This document shows, one piece after another, positions 51,601 through 62,279 of a stretch of 64,000 nucleotides of DNA (within the stretch, counting starts at the first letter, position 1; every line of letters begins with the position of its first letter). The notes under the pieces are model-generated. The model made no database searches. It was not told the origin of the DNA and worked only from the letters and a program-made list of their open reading frames with translations. A program made the position numbers and the translations under genes. This stretch comes from Girardinichthys multiradiatus (taxonomy: Eukaryota; Chordata; Actinopteri; Cyprinodontiformes; Goodeidae): positions 37,656,174 to 37,720,173 of the forward strand of contig NC_061803.1 of assembly GCF_021462225.1 (NCBI RefSeq). The letters are read 5' to 3'.

Positions 51601-54600
51601 GACTGAGGCCTCCATAGATGGGCCTGCACGCTTAACCCCCTACACCACCAGCGCCGCAACCAAGGATCCAAAGTTGAGTACAGTCTGATGTTTGTCAATC
51701 ATAAACTGCCCAAAATAAGACTAGTTGCCCTAACCTTTCTTTCTGAGCTTGTGAAGAAAAAGAAACTGAGCCAGAGATTCCCCGAGAGACGGTGATAGCT
51801 CTGCACGCCTGATGCGTAAAGTCCGAGCAGACGCTCATCCCAGCACCGCATGCTGCCCGCGTGTGCCGGTCTAAGGAGCCATGCAACTCGCCACCCCCTG
51901 TTGCTCTCCTGTCCTCCAGAATGGTTCATGTAAGTGAAAAGTGTTTGGGCAGAGAAAATTAGTGTAGCAGAAGATAACCTGGTCTTAGTGTAGCTTAAAA
52001 CAACTGAAATATTCCATTGTGTTAAGCTTGTTTGTGGTGTCAGCAGGGTACCGGCTAAGCAAATTCTGAAGGCCATAAGCCTAGTGCTACAAGTTTGTTT
52101 GAGTTGTGTTTTTTAAGGTCAGACAAACTTTATTTCAGCGAGTGGTTTAAACATGAATGGTCCAGTAACACGTGTTCGCTCCATTTTATCTGTTTCTCCT
52201 TCATCTAATCTAACCTGCTAAAATATGTCCTTAAAAACATGCCAACTGGTGTGTCCGCCAGCTGCTAGAAGTTAATAGTTCTGTGTTTGCTAAACTGTAG
52301 TCAACATTGTACACGTCCACTGGGCATTGTGTAAGAGCACCATTCATTGATGGAATATCAAAATCTATGTTTTATGACATAATTTTTTGGGATTTAATGC
52401 AATGAGCACTTGCTTACAATAAATATGTTTTAGAGACATGAGCTAAAGAAAAATCCCAACTCACTCTGGTACAACTTGTTTGATTTGTGGTTTAACATAT
52501 CCATCCACTGGTTTTGCTGGAAGACAAATAGACTTGTTCAGGTGTACTGTACCACTCACAAGGTATACTGAAGAAATGTTATACAAAGTATGTGCTGAGG
52601 TTCTAAACTAAGAAGTCATTACACATACAGAGTGGAGGGGTATAGTACTTGGCGAAGACCTCGTCTTTGGCGCGGTCGGGGTAAAGAAACAGAAGATGGT
52701 TCAAGTCACTTATGCGGTCAGCCAGGGAGCGAATTGAGAAGTCCTTTGTTGTGTATGGCAGCAGATTCCAGACCAGTCTTTCACCTACAAAAGTGGATCA
52801 AAGATGTCAATTCTCATTAAAATGGATATACAGGTCCTTCTCAAAAAATTAGCATATTGTGATAAAGTTCATTATTTTCCATAATGTCATGATGAAAATT
52901 TAACATTCATATATTTTAGATTCATTGCACACTAACTGAAATATTTCAGGTCTTTTATTGTCTTAATACGGATGATTTTGGCATTCAGCTCATGAAAACC
53001 CAAAATTCCTATCTCACAAAATTAGCATATCATTAAAAGGGTCTCTAAACGAGCTATGAACCTAATCATCTGAATCAACAAGTTAACTCTAAACACCTGC
53101 AAAAGATTCCTGAGGCCTTTAAAACTCCCAGCCTGGTTCATCACTCAAAACCCCAATCATGGGTAAGACTGCCGACCTGACTGCTGTCCAGAAGGCCACT
53201 ATTGGCACCCTCAAGCAAGAGGGTAAGACACAGAAAGAAATTTCTGAACGAATAGGCTGTTCCCAGAGTGCTGTATCAAGGCACCTCAGTGGGAAGTATG
53301 TGGGAAGGAAAAAGTGTGTCAGAAAACGTTGCACAACGAGAAGAGGTGACCGGACCCCGAGGAAGATTGTGGAGAAGGGCCGATTCCAGACCTTGGGGGA
53401 CCTGCGGAAGCAGTGGACTGAGTCTGGAGTAGAAACATCCAGAGCCACCGTGCACAGGCGTGTGCAGGAAATGGGCTACAGGTGCCGCATTCCCCAGACC
53501 TGGGCTACAGAGAAGCAGCACTGGACTGTTGCTCAGTGGTCCAAAGTACTTTTTTCGGATGAAAGCAAATTCTGCATGTCATTCGGAAATCAAGGTGCCA
53601 GAGTCTGGAGGAAGACTGGGGAAAAGGAAATGCCAAAATGCCAGAAGTCCAGTGTCAAGTACCCACAGTCAGTGATGGTCTGGGGTGCCGTGTCAGCTGC
53701 TGGTGTTGGTCCACTGTGTTTTATCAAGGGCAGGGTCAATGCAGCTAGCTATCAGGAGATTTTGGACCACTTCATGCTTCCATCTGCTGAAAAGCTTTAT
53801 GGAGATGAAGATTTCATTTTTCAGCACGACCTGGCACCTGCTCACAGTGCCAAAACCACTGGTAAATGGTTTACTGACCATGGTATCACTGTGCTCAATT
53901 GGCCTGCCAACTCTCCTGACCTGAACCCCATAGAGAATCTGTGGGATATTGTGAAGAGAACGTTGAGAGACTCAAGACCCAACACTCTGGATGAGCTAAA
54001 GGCCGCTATCGAAGCATCCTGGGCCTCCATAAGACCTCAGCAGTGCCACAGGCTGATTGCCTCCATGCCACGCCGCATTGAAGCAGTCATTTCTGCAAAA
54101 GGATTCCCGACCAAGTATTGAGTGCATAACTGTACATGATTATTTGAAGGTTGACGTTTTTTGTATTAAAAACACTTTTCTTTTATTGGTCGGATGAACT
54201 ATGCTAATTTTGTGAGATAGGAATTTTGGGTTTTCATGAGCTGTATGCCACAATCATCCGTATTTAGACAATAAAAGACCTGAAATATTTCAGTTAGTGT
54301 GCAATGAATCTAAAATATATGAATATTAAATTTTCATCATGACATTATAGAAAATAATGAACTTTATCACAATATGCTAATTTTTTGAGAAGGACCTGTA
54401 TTCACAATTAAGAGATATAAACAAAGCAGCAATTCCCTGGTCTTATTTTTATCTCCGGGGTAAGTAACACAGAGACCTAAAATGGTCCAATTATTGTAAG
54501 AGGGATTTGGGTTTGTCTTGGATTATGACTTTTTTTGCACATACTGTATATTTGCCTGTCTGGCACACTGCAGCTTTATTTTGGAACTGAACAGAGTAAA

Positions 54601-55911
54601 AATCTCTTCTACTGTTGGATTATGTGGAAAAACATCTGCGAGATTTGCTGCTTTCTTCCTGCTGTTGGAGAAAATGTCAGAGTCTGAGTCGCTGTTCACA
54701 GCTGCATTAAAGATCTGAATATTATCAGAGTGATGAAGAATGAAATCTCATAATGACCATTATAGGTGTATATATCATCCAAGCCCAATAAAGAGTTTTT
54801 TACCTTGTTTGTTGGGATTTTCAGCCACCCAGGCAATAGTGATGCCTCCGATTTCAGAGTCGCTGAAGCGGAGCAGGAAGGTCCCATTTGGTTTAGACAA
54901 CAGCATGTCTTGAGCCTGCTGCTTGTTCACAAATCCAAGAATGGCCCTAAAATCACATCCACAGCTGAAATCGAAGATTTACCCACACCAAACAATAACC
55001 TTTCAATAAATGGCAGCAGTGAAAAAAAAAAAAAAAAAAAGCATTATTAGTTTAAGTTAATCTACTGATAAGTAAAGGAAAAGCCATTACCCATCATTCC
55101 AGTGAGGCTTCAGGTGTTTCTTCATGAGCTCTACCACTCCATCAAACCACTGCCAAAAGGTGAAGTTGCGTCCAGGTAAGTTTTCCTGTTAAACCACAAG
55201 ATCTGTCAGTTTGTTTCTAGCAGCTACCTGGACAAGTCTAAACCCACAGGTAATAACACAATAAACTGGTTAATGAGGAATACCTGATTAGGATGTAGCA
55301 CAGCCTGCATAAAAAAATAATTGACAGTGGTTCCAAGTTGTGATATTGCTTTAAATACTAATTTTATCAACTTTATTAATGCTGATCGCTCTGGCACAAT
55401 GGTTTATACACCATGTTTTTGCCATTCAGACACGGCAAACCATTAAGCCTCAGTTTCTATGTGGCATTTTCTTGCAATTTATTGTTTCAGTTGGTTGACA
55501 GATCTGCCAGGGATGAGGAAGCCTAGGAGAAACAGGAGGCCATTATTATTTATCTGGTGATGAGGACCATTAGTTCTGTCACTGTTCCTCTCCGATATCA
55601 TGAAGCTTCTTTAGTAAGCCTGATTCTGCAGGAGGCTGAGGCAACATCTCCACACACTGACCTGCTGAGAGAACTGCTGAAATGAGAGAATGAGCGGGTC
55701 TCACCCGGTTGAACTGGGCCCAGGAAATAGTCATGTTACGGAAATCCTCAGGGTTATTACTGCTGCTTGAAAAGGCCTTCTGCGCCAGGAAGACCAAGTT
55801 ATCTTCTGTCAGACCACGTCCACTGTGCATCTCCGCCTTGTACTTCATGTCCAGGGCTTCACATAGCTGAGTCCACAGCACTTTGTCAGGTACAAGGAAT
55901 GGTACCCTTCC
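48502..55911 (-). CDS. stat5: STAT5, C-terminal seven exons (gene continues upstream)
   Basis: Transcription factor activated by JAK2 downstream of cytokine, growth hormone and prolactin receptors. Once phosphorylated it dimerises and enters the nucleus. Exons on the minus strand: 55911-55705, 55185-55091, 54946-54804, 52784-52629, 52516-52465, 49090-48986 and 48625-48502. All have GT-AG borders and consistent phases, giving 293 codons plus TGA. Domains: linker ([25 protein letters not shown]), SH2 ([20 protein letters not shown] with the pTyr-binding Arg), the phosphotyrosine segment ([15 protein letters not shown]) and the C-terminal transactivation helix ([17 protein letters not shown]). 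The pTyr motif identifies STAT5 rather than other STATs. I cannot tell 5a from 5b. The start codon lies outside the window; the next upstream exon was not found before 64000. Confidence 0.93.
48986..49090 (-). CDS. stat5: STAT5 exon: post-pTyr linker
   Basis: [20 protein letters not shown] and on to NSFGVYSS. It aligns with the human FVNASADAGGSSATYMDQA region. Acceptor CTTGTAG/ATTCACC, donor TTCCAT/GTAAGC; 105 bp. Confidence 0.88.
49262..49895 (+). mobile_element. Tc1-like fossil in STAT5 intron
   Basis: The left end resembles a Tc1-like terminus (CAGTGCAGTAAAAAGTATAT). The body includes CTAAGGCTTTGGGTCTGCAG and CCACAGTGAGAACAATCAAG, transposase-like. No frame survives. Long-TIR Tc1 copy 3 inserted at its right side. 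Confidence 0.55.
49896..51463 (-). mobile_element. Long-TIR Tc1 transposon, copy 3
   Basis: Complete element with flanking TA in a STAT5 intron, on the same strand as STAT5. Both long TIRs are present. It has the 42-bp deletion shared with copy 4. Confidence 0.95.
50173..51135 (-). CDS. Tc1 transposase, 320 aa, catalytic Asp changed
   Basis: The frame is open from MGKTADL to FPTKY but 14 residues shorter than the 15055-16059 protein: the segment [14 protein letters not shown] between CRIPQ and WATEK is gone. The first catalytic box FSDESKF and the last NPIENLW are present. The second reads FQHNLAPAH, Asp to Asn, which should abolish catalysis. The protein may still bind TIRs. Other changes include [12 protein letters not shown] in the HTH. 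Confidence 0.9.
   Translation of the reverse strand: MGKTADLTAVQKATIDTLKQEGKTQKEISEQIGCSQNAVSRHLSGKSVGRKKCGRKRCTTRRGDRTLRKIVEKGRFQTLGDLREQWTESGVETSRATVHRRVQEMGYRCRIPQSWATEKQHWTVSQWSKVLFSDESKFCMSFGNQGARVWRKTGEKEMPKCQTSSVKYPQSVMVWGAVSAAGVGPLCFIKGRVNTASYQEILEHFMLPSAEKLYGDKDFIFQHNLAPAHSAKTTGKWFTDHGITVLNWPANSPDLNPIENLWDIVKRTLRDSRPNTLDELKVAIEASWASIRPQQCHRLIASMPRRIEAVTSAKGFPTKY
51464..51789. other. STAT5 intron, nothing recognised
   Basis: Between Tc1 copy 3 and the dispersed repeat at 51790; no gene seen. Confidence 0.4.
51790..52300. repeat. Dispersed repeat related to 62280-62720
   Basis: CCAGAATGGTTCATGTAAGT, AGTGTTTGGGCAGAGAA and GTTGTGTTTTTTAAGG correspond in order to GAACGGTTCACATAAGAGG, AGTGTTTGGGCAGAGAA and GTTGTGTTTTTAAAG at 62360-62525. 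The family is unassigned; it has no coding content. Confidence 0.55.
52465..52516 (-). CDS. stat5: STAT5 exon: phosphotyrosine segment
   Basis: [17 protein letters not shown]. The Tyr is the JAK target equivalent to human STAT5A Y694. Only 52 bp. Acceptor GTCTTCCAG/CAAAACC, donor CCAGA/GTGAGT. Confidence 0.93.
52629..52784 (-). CDS. stat5: STAT5 exon: SH2 end
   Basis: [20 protein letters not shown] through [13 protein letters not shown]. Acceptor TTTTGTAG/GTGAAAG, donor CCACTCT/GTATGT; 156 bp. Confidence 0.92.
52831..54398 (+). mobile_element. Long-TIR Tc1 transposon, copy 4
   Basis: Flanked by TA in the next STAT5 intron, antisense to STAT5. Both TIRs look full length and the transposase frame is open, making it the best-preserved copy apart from the 42-bp deletion. 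Confidence 0.95.
53159..54121 (+). CDS. Tc1 transposase, 320 aa, DDE intact
   Basis: Same family as 15055-16059 but with the 14-residue deletion between CRIPQ and TWATEK, at the HTH/DDE linker. The three catalytic boxes are intact: [23 protein letters not shown]. Smaller differences are [13 protein letters not shown] in the basic linker. Whether the shortened linker supports transposition is unknown. Confidence 0.92.
   Translation: MGKTADLTAVQKATIGTLKQEGKTQKEISERIGCSQSAVSRHLSGKYVGRKKCVRKRCTTRRGDRTPRKIVEKGRFQTLGDLRKQWTESGVETSRATVHRRVQEMGYRCRIPQTWATEKQHWTVAQWSKVLFSDESKFCMSFGNQGARVWRKTGEKEMPKCQKSSVKYPQSVMVWGAVSAAGVGPLCFIKGRVNAASYQEILDHFMLPSAEKLYGDEDFIFQHDLAPAHSAKTTGKWFTDHGITVLNWPANSPDLNPIENLWDIVKRTLRDSRPNTLDELKAAIEASWASIRPQQCHRLIASMPRRIEAVISAKGFPTKY
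54399..54803. other. STAT5 intron, nothing recognised
   Basis: Unique intron sequence between Tc1 copy 4 and the SH2 exon. Confidence 0.5.
54804..54946 (-). CDS. stat5: STAT5 exon: SH2 core
   Basis: [19 protein letters not shown], then [19 protein letters not shown], ending NPNKQ. Contains the invariant SH2 Arg. Acceptor GATTTTAG/GGCCATT, donor AAACAAG/GTAAAA. Confidence 0.94.
55091..55185 (-). CDS. stat5: STAT5 exon: linker to SH2
   Basis: [19 protein letters not shown] and onwards to KPHWNDG. Acceptor GTTTAACAG/GAAAAC, donor GATGG/GTAATG; 95 bp. Confidence 0.92.
55186..55704. other. STAT5 intron
   Basis: Short intron between the two linker exons; no repeat recognised. Confidence 0.5.
55705..55911 (-). 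CDS. stat5: STAT5 exon: linker domain
   Basis: [16 protein letters not shown] through TISWAQFNR; 207 bp, phase 0 at both ends. The acceptor is TTCATTAG/GGAAGG and the donor AACCGG/GTGAGA. Confidence 0.92.
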
Positions 55912-56740
55912 CTAATGAAGGAAAAGGTCAAAAAACCAGGTTAATAGAAGTATGGCAGGGAAGAGCAGTGAGGGGCAGGAGAGGGTTTGTTTTACTTTTT
56001 GCACTTTTTAGAACAGCCACATCTTTTTTTAGTTTAGAGCATTTATTTATTGTAGGATCAACGCTACAATATGTACAATGTAAAGTTAACAAAATTAAAG
56101 CTTCTTGGTCACTAAAATGAATAGAAAGATAACAGATGCCACCCCAATAAAAATCTGGTGGTAAGGCCCACCTTTAAGCATGTATCAGTGAGAAACCCCG
56201 TAAAACACGGTAGAGATTGAACATAAATCCACAGTTTGTGTTTAGATGAAAAACTAAATAAAACAGTTTTTAGAGAAAAACAATAAAGGGGAAGTTGGTG
56301 TGTGGGATTCCTTAACAGCAGTTATTTCGGCCCATAATAAAAAAATAAGACTTACAAATCTCAACAAAGAACCTAAAAGATAAGTAAAAATAAAATAAAA
56401 AGTACCAATCTCCAACTTGCAAAGAAAAATAAAGAAAATCTAATAGGAAATTACCTTAATAAAACACCCAGGAAATAGAAAAAAAAAACAATAATATGAA
56501 TCTGGACCCAGATCTGCATAATTTCTTGCAAGGAGTTTGCATTAGCAAATAATTATTTTTCTACTTCCTCCTCTGCCTGCTCAGACACTTTTCTCCTAAG
56601 CTCCCTGCTTGCTTGCTTGCATTCTTTTACTCTTCACTTTTTATCTCTTAGCCAAAATTATGTAAATATTGGAATAAAACTACTTCTTACCAGCAACTCC
56701 CAAGGATTATTATTATTTAAATTTTTTTTCTAAAGGATTT
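55912..56740. other. STAT5 intron, nothing recognised
   Basis: AT-rich sequence upstream of the linker exon. Its right part may be 5' UTR of the following LINE. Confidence 0.4.
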
Positions 56741-56799
56741 TGATGCTTTTATAATCGAACTCGAAAGAAGGACAAGTTGACGCCAGCTAATCAGCAAAA

Positions 56800-57999
56800 A
56801 ATGCCTCCCTTCACCACAGAGGACTTCAACAAACATTTACAGAAATTGGTTGTTTTGGAGATGAAAATCCATTGACATGAAGTGAATGTGGAGGTGAATA
56901 TGAGGTACAACGATGATTCAACTCTGCCTGTGATCCCAAACAGTGACAGCCAGCTCAACAACTCAGCTGGCAATCAGAACACTGAGAATAAACCTACCGG
57001 CAGACCCCCTGGCATGTTTTAGACGCATGCCCAAAAAATTAAGGTGAACGACTCACTGGACGATCTCAGCAATTAAATAAGTTAGAATGGCCAGAATTAC
57101 AGAGAAATGCTCCCGTTTCCCCTGGGAAAAGGAGACTTCGACAGCGAGCTGCTGTCACAACAACTGATAGGAGTGAGACAGCTGGAAATAATGAAATTCT
57201 CTCAAAAACAGATTTGCTCCACTACAGAATGAAAACCAGGGAATGATTCATCTTCTGAGAACAATAAAAGGTTTGAGAACAACCTTCATTCTAAACAGTC
57301 TTCTCCTAAATTGCCAGAGAAAAAGCGCCCCACCGGACCAAGAACCCTAATAGAGGGCAACACAGCTGTGGATGGGATTAAAAACCTCTGCAACAAGAAA
57401 AACACAGAAGTCATGATTGGTACCAGTAACATGGCGTCCAATATCTCAGAGAATATTCTTGCAATCACAGAAAAGCGCCTGTCTCTAGAAAACCTTATTA
57501 TACACTGTGGAGCCATGGATGACGTGGCTAAGACAAAATCAGAAGGATTGAAGGAGGATTTCACTCGTCTTCTGAATATTGTTGGAGGTCTCAATATCAA
57601 GGTGTTTCTCAACAGACCCTTTGCACCAATTTTCTGTGGAGATGAGATTTTTTCGAGACTTCTGATGATTAATTAGTGGTTGAAAAAAACATATGCTACT
57701 ACATCTGTGAACTTCATCGACAACTATTTTTTGGGAAAAGACAACTCTTCAAGCAAGATGGTTTCTGTTTGAACAAGCCGGGAGCCAGACGTCTCACATC
57801 TAATCTCTTCTATTCAGTAAATAATCCGCCAGCAGCTTCGACCTTCAGCAGAGAACATGAAGTATCGACAACAATGATAACGACGCCTCCAACAGCTCCA
57901 GCAGAATTAACCGGCCAGTTGGCTGAGAAAGAGAGGCCATCACAAAAGGTCTCCCTGTTGAAATCCACAGGAGAAGTGGACCCCCCCGTTATACCCCCC
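56800..57999 (+). pseudogene. LINE ORF1 with GDSL-esterase-like domain
   Basis: The start MPPFTTEDFNKHLQKLVVLE is followed by a degenerate linker. The 57311-57676 frame reads VMIGTSNMASNISENILAI, LSLENLIIHCGAMDDVAKT, SEGLKEDFTRLLNIVGGLNI and GDEIFSRLLMIN. After a stop it continues as FKQDGFCLNKPGARRLTSN. This pattern matches the esterase-type ORF1 of L2/CR1 elements. Stops and shifts abolish it. Confidence 0.75.
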
Positions 58000-58596
58000 T
58001 GTGGTATATTGTGGCCAAAGTGACTGAAGAAGGGCAGCAGACTGATGGTCTCCAGTGTAGCAGGTGGTTTATTTACAAAAAGAACAACCACTAATATGTA
58101 CAAAAATGATTTAAACTTGAAAGTGACAAAATAAACATAACTATACTCAAACCAACCAAAATTAACATCACGTGCACACAGCTACACTGACCTGGTCCTC
58201 CCTCCTTAACTTCTTTCCTGATCTGCTTAAATACCTTCATGCCCTTCCAAACACAATTAACTGAAATGGAATCTTCCATCTTACAGGTATATTCCAACAT
58301 GAGAAATAATCTCAAATCACTGAAGCTACTTCTATCTAGCAACAACCCTGTGTTTATGGTTTAACAATTATATCCTAACTCTAACACATCAAAACTAACA
58401 AACAAAACCCCAAAGTTAACTTAACACTAACAGTTTCTTCTCCCCTCTTCACCTGGTACCTCCTGTGACATCACTTCCCTGAAACCTCCAAATACAGGAA
58501 GTTAGGCCACACCTCCTCCTTTAGTTCCTTGAACACAGGTAAGTGGTAAAATCACGAGCCGGAAATAGGCAAATGGAGTTCATCCATTTTACCACA
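58000..58596 (-). mobile_element. Solo LTR (597 bp) in LINE
   Basis: Ends TGTGGTA and TACCACA (7-bp inverted TG...CA), flanked by C6 on both sides (57994-57999 and 58597-58602), consistent with a 5-6-bp target duplication. No internal retroviral region is present. Orientation is probably minus, the strand that gives the familiar fish gypsy-like LTR order, but this is inferred. Confidence 0.75.
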
Positions 58597-58602
58597 CCCC
58601 CC

Positions 58603-61375
58603 AAAAGGATAAGAGACAGTAATAAACAATCAACAAAAGCCATAAACTGTCAGGTACAACCACACATAGAGTTAATATCAGCAACTAAGTCATATAAACT
58701 GGCTTTATTGAACATTAGATCTCTGTCAGGAAAATCATTTTTAATCAATGACTTCATTACTGACCACAATCTTGATGTCATGTTTTTAACAGAAACATGG
58801 TTACATGAATTTAATGAAGCTCCCATTCTGATAGAGTCGACGCCTACGAACTACAATTTTCTTTGTGAGAGCAAAGGTGGAGGGGTCATCACTTTGTTTA
58901 AAGATTTGCTAAAGTGTAAAAAAGCATTTCTGGGCAAATTTGACTCTTTTGAATATTTGGCTCTCCAGGTAAAGAGCCCGGTCCGACCATGTTCTTGAAT
59001 ATTTACAGGCCTCCTAAATCCATAACAAACTTTTTCAGTGATTTCAATGAGCTTTTATCTGTGATATGTGTTGATTATGACTGTTTAATTATTGTGGGAG
59101 ACTTCAAATTTCACATGGACAATCCTGAAGACAGAAGTCCAATAGATCTATGTGACACTCTTAGAAATTTTGGTTTGACTCAACATTTTAAAACAGCAAA
59201 CACACAAACAGGGACATATTTTGGACTTGATCATCACTAAGGGTCTAAGCATTTCCAAGGTGTCTGTAACTGATGTTGCCCTATCTGACCATATTTCTGT
59301 TGTTTTTGAAAACATAATCTCCAATGGCTCAGTTTGCCAAAGAGACATGATAAGAAAAGGCATCTTTAAGGACGGTGCTGCTGAAACGTTTACTCTTCTA
59401 CCTCCACTTTGCCCTGTAACACAGTAGATGAGCTGGTAGATAACTTTCATTCTAAAATCTCGGACATCATTGATTCAATTGCTCCAATTAAAGTGAAAGT
59501 CGTTTCTGGGAAGAAAATGTCTCCGTGGAGAAGTGCTCCACCAGTCAGAAGTGAAAAAAGGGAGTGTCAAAAAGCTGACTGGACTCCAGGTTCATTATAT
59601 TATCTATAAAAAGACTATACAGATATAACCTACAACTGAAAAATGCAAGGGAATCTTTTTATGAGATCAGCAAAAACATTAACAATGCTTGTGCATTATT
59701 TGCCACGGTTGACAGGTTAACAAACCCTCTTGTAACTGTAGCATCTGAACTCCACTCTACCAGGGCCTGCAATGAATTTGCTAACTTCTTCACTGAAAAA
59801 CCCAAAAGAACAGAGGGGCAGTCAGCACATCCACATCAACTCCAGTACCAAAGTTGTCTCCAACTAGAATGGATTTTGACAAATTTTCCCAATTTCACCA
59901 AATAAACTACAAAAATTTAGTAGAAATTGTCCACCAACTAAGCTCTTCTTCCTGCTGTCTCGATCTTTTACCCACAGCTTTCCTTAAGAAAGCTTTGCCT
60001 GTAATAATGTCTGATTTAACACAAACAATAAACACATCCCTTTTGTCAGGTGTTTTCCCCCAGGCCCTAAAAACAGCAATTATCAAACCTCTATTGAAAA
60101 AGAGCAATTTGGACAAGCTGCTACTACAGAACTACAGGCCTATATCAAACCTCCCCTTCATCAGCAAGATTATTGAAAAAGCTGTGTTTCAGCAGTTAAA
60201 TAACTTCCTCACAATGACTAACCGCTTTGATGTCTTCCAGGCAGGCGTCCGTGCTCACCACAGTACAGAGACTGCTCTTGTCAAGGTGTTCAATGACATC
60301 CATATAAATGCAGACTGTGGAAGAACCACAGTGCTGGTATTATTGGACCTTAGTGCAGCATTCGACACTGTTGATCACTCCATTTTATTAGAGCGCCTGG
60401 AAAACTGGATTGGCCTTTCTGGTACAGCACTCAACTGGTTTAAATCCTACTTGAAGGACAGGGACTTTTTTGTGTCAGTAGGTAACTTTACATCAGAGAG
60501 CACAAAAATCACATGTGGTGTTCCCCAATGGTCCATCTTAGGGCCCCTTCTATTCAATATCTACATGCTCCCCCTAACTCAGATTTTAATAAACAACAAT
60601 GTAAGTTATTATAACTATGCAGACGACACACAGCTATACGTTACGATGTCACCAGGTGACTATGAACCCATTCAAGCGCTGGGTAAACGCTTAGAAGAAA
60701 TCGATGCTTGGATGGGGCAAAATTTTCTTCAGCTGAATCAAAACAAAACTGAAATAATAATCTTTGGACCACAGGAAGAGCATTTAAAAGTTAATACACA
60801 GCTTCAGTTAATATAGCTAGAAACCACCAGTCAGACTCGAAACCTGGGTGTAGTGATGGACTCAGACCTGAACCTTCAGAGGCACATAAAGACAGTAACA
60901 AGGTCAGCCTTCTGTCACCTAAAGAACATCTCCAGGATTCAAAGACCAATGCCTCAGCAGGACCTTGAAAAACTAATTAATGCGTTCATCTTTAGTAGAA
61001 TTGATTACTGCAACGGTGTCTTCACGGTCTGCCTAAAAAGTCAGACAGCTGCAGTTGATCCAGAATGCTGCTGCCCACGTCCACACTAAAGCTAAGAAAG
61101 TGGAGCACATCACCCTGGTTCTAATGTCCCTGTAGCTCAGAGAATAGACTTTAAAATACTTCTGTTAGTCTATAAATCACTGAATGGCTTAGCACCAAAA
61201 TAAATTACAGACTTGTCAGTGTATCAACCACCCAGACCTCTCAGGTCTTCTGGCTCAAATCTACTCTGTATACCCAGAATCAGATCCAAACATGAAGAAG
61301 CAGCTTTTAGTTATTATGCTCCAGTAATCTGGAATAAACTCCCAGGAAACTGCAAAAGCATAAATAAAGGATAAA
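58603..61375 (+). pseudogene. LINE ORF2, endonuclease and reverse transcriptase
   Basis: The endonuclease begins LALLNIRSLSGKSFLINDFI with VMFLTETWLHE, then IIVGDFKFHMDNP and LSDHISVVFE (about 59290). RT at 59854-60816 has [69 protein letters not shown] and catalytic YADDTQLY. Frame breaks occur near 58990, 59210, 59430 and 59600; TAG stops lie near 60815. The RT core itself is one open 320-codon block. Confidence 0.88.
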
Positions 61376-62279
61376 TGCATATAATGGTTGAGCATTTTGA
61401 GGTACTTTGACAAGATATTTCTCCAAAACTGTACAGTAAAATATTGAATATTTATTCTTTTACATACAACATGAATGTGAAAGTTGTAAAAATGTAATTA
61501 ATATAAATGCTCTGTAGGTTACTTTTCTGTTTTCCTCTTGTTTTCTCAACCGATGCCAGGATCGGTGTCCTTTCTGCTCCATTACCATAATGCACCTTGT
61601 ATGCGCGAAGCTAATCTTTAAGAGAGAGCTGGTGTCAGCTGGTGTGACCGCGTATTTCTGACTGTCGGCTCACTTAACAGCAGTTTTCTTCTGTACAGTT
61701 GATGTCTCCTCACTGAAGCGACGCAGCAAGTCCTGCAGTTTGAGCGGAAATTCAAAGCTGGGGGCGATCAGTCTGCTGCTTTAGTCAGCGCTAACCAATA
61801 GGGAAACGTCTTATATCGTTTGCCTTTAGGCAATGTTCCCAGCACTCAAAATTCTTTGGTTACGACTCTCGCTCTTTTGGTTTTGACGCTATCTGTTTTT
61901 GGTTGAACTCAAAGATTTTTGACATGCGCAAATAAAAGTTTATGTTTTGCAAATAACTTTTTTCTCTTCGTGAGAAAGAATTTGTCATTTTAATCCAAAA
62001 AGTTTTTTCAAACAATTTTCTTTCTCCCCAAAATAAAATCGTTACAACTCTGAACGTTTTGATCACAACTTAATATGTTTTGATTGAGATTAGTTTTTTT
62101 TTTGATTGAATATTCCAAAAGTTTTGACCACAATTTATTTTTTTGATTGAGATCAGTTTTTTGTTTGATTGAATAATATTGAGACAAATTTACCTCCATA
62201 TAACGTGCCTTTGTTGTACTGTTCGGTCGAGCCAGCAAAACAACCAACCCTCTCACAGCTACCGAGATTAGCTGCAATG
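61376..62279. other. AT-rich intron, tandem-like TTTTGATTGA units
   Basis: Two similar blocks (GTTTTGATTGAGATTAG near 62079 and TTTTTTGATTGAGATCAG near 62141) lie about 62 bp apart. No coding exon was found. Confidence 0.4.

Larger units (their letters stand above)
56760..61375 (+). mobile_element. L2/CR1-type LINE, two ORFs, degenerate
   Basis: ORF1 (about 56800-57999) and ORF2 (about 58603-61375) of one element in sense order, interrupted at the junction by a solo LTR (58000-58596). It ends near 61370 inside the C-terminal WNKLPGNCKS region, so the 3' UTR is missing. It lies antisense to STAT5. Confidence 0.82.

Noticed and set aside
53119..53448. Open minus-strand frame inside the long-TIR Tc1, seen in several copies
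   Set aside because: It is the antisense shadow of the conserved transposase coding sequence and recurs only because the copies are related.
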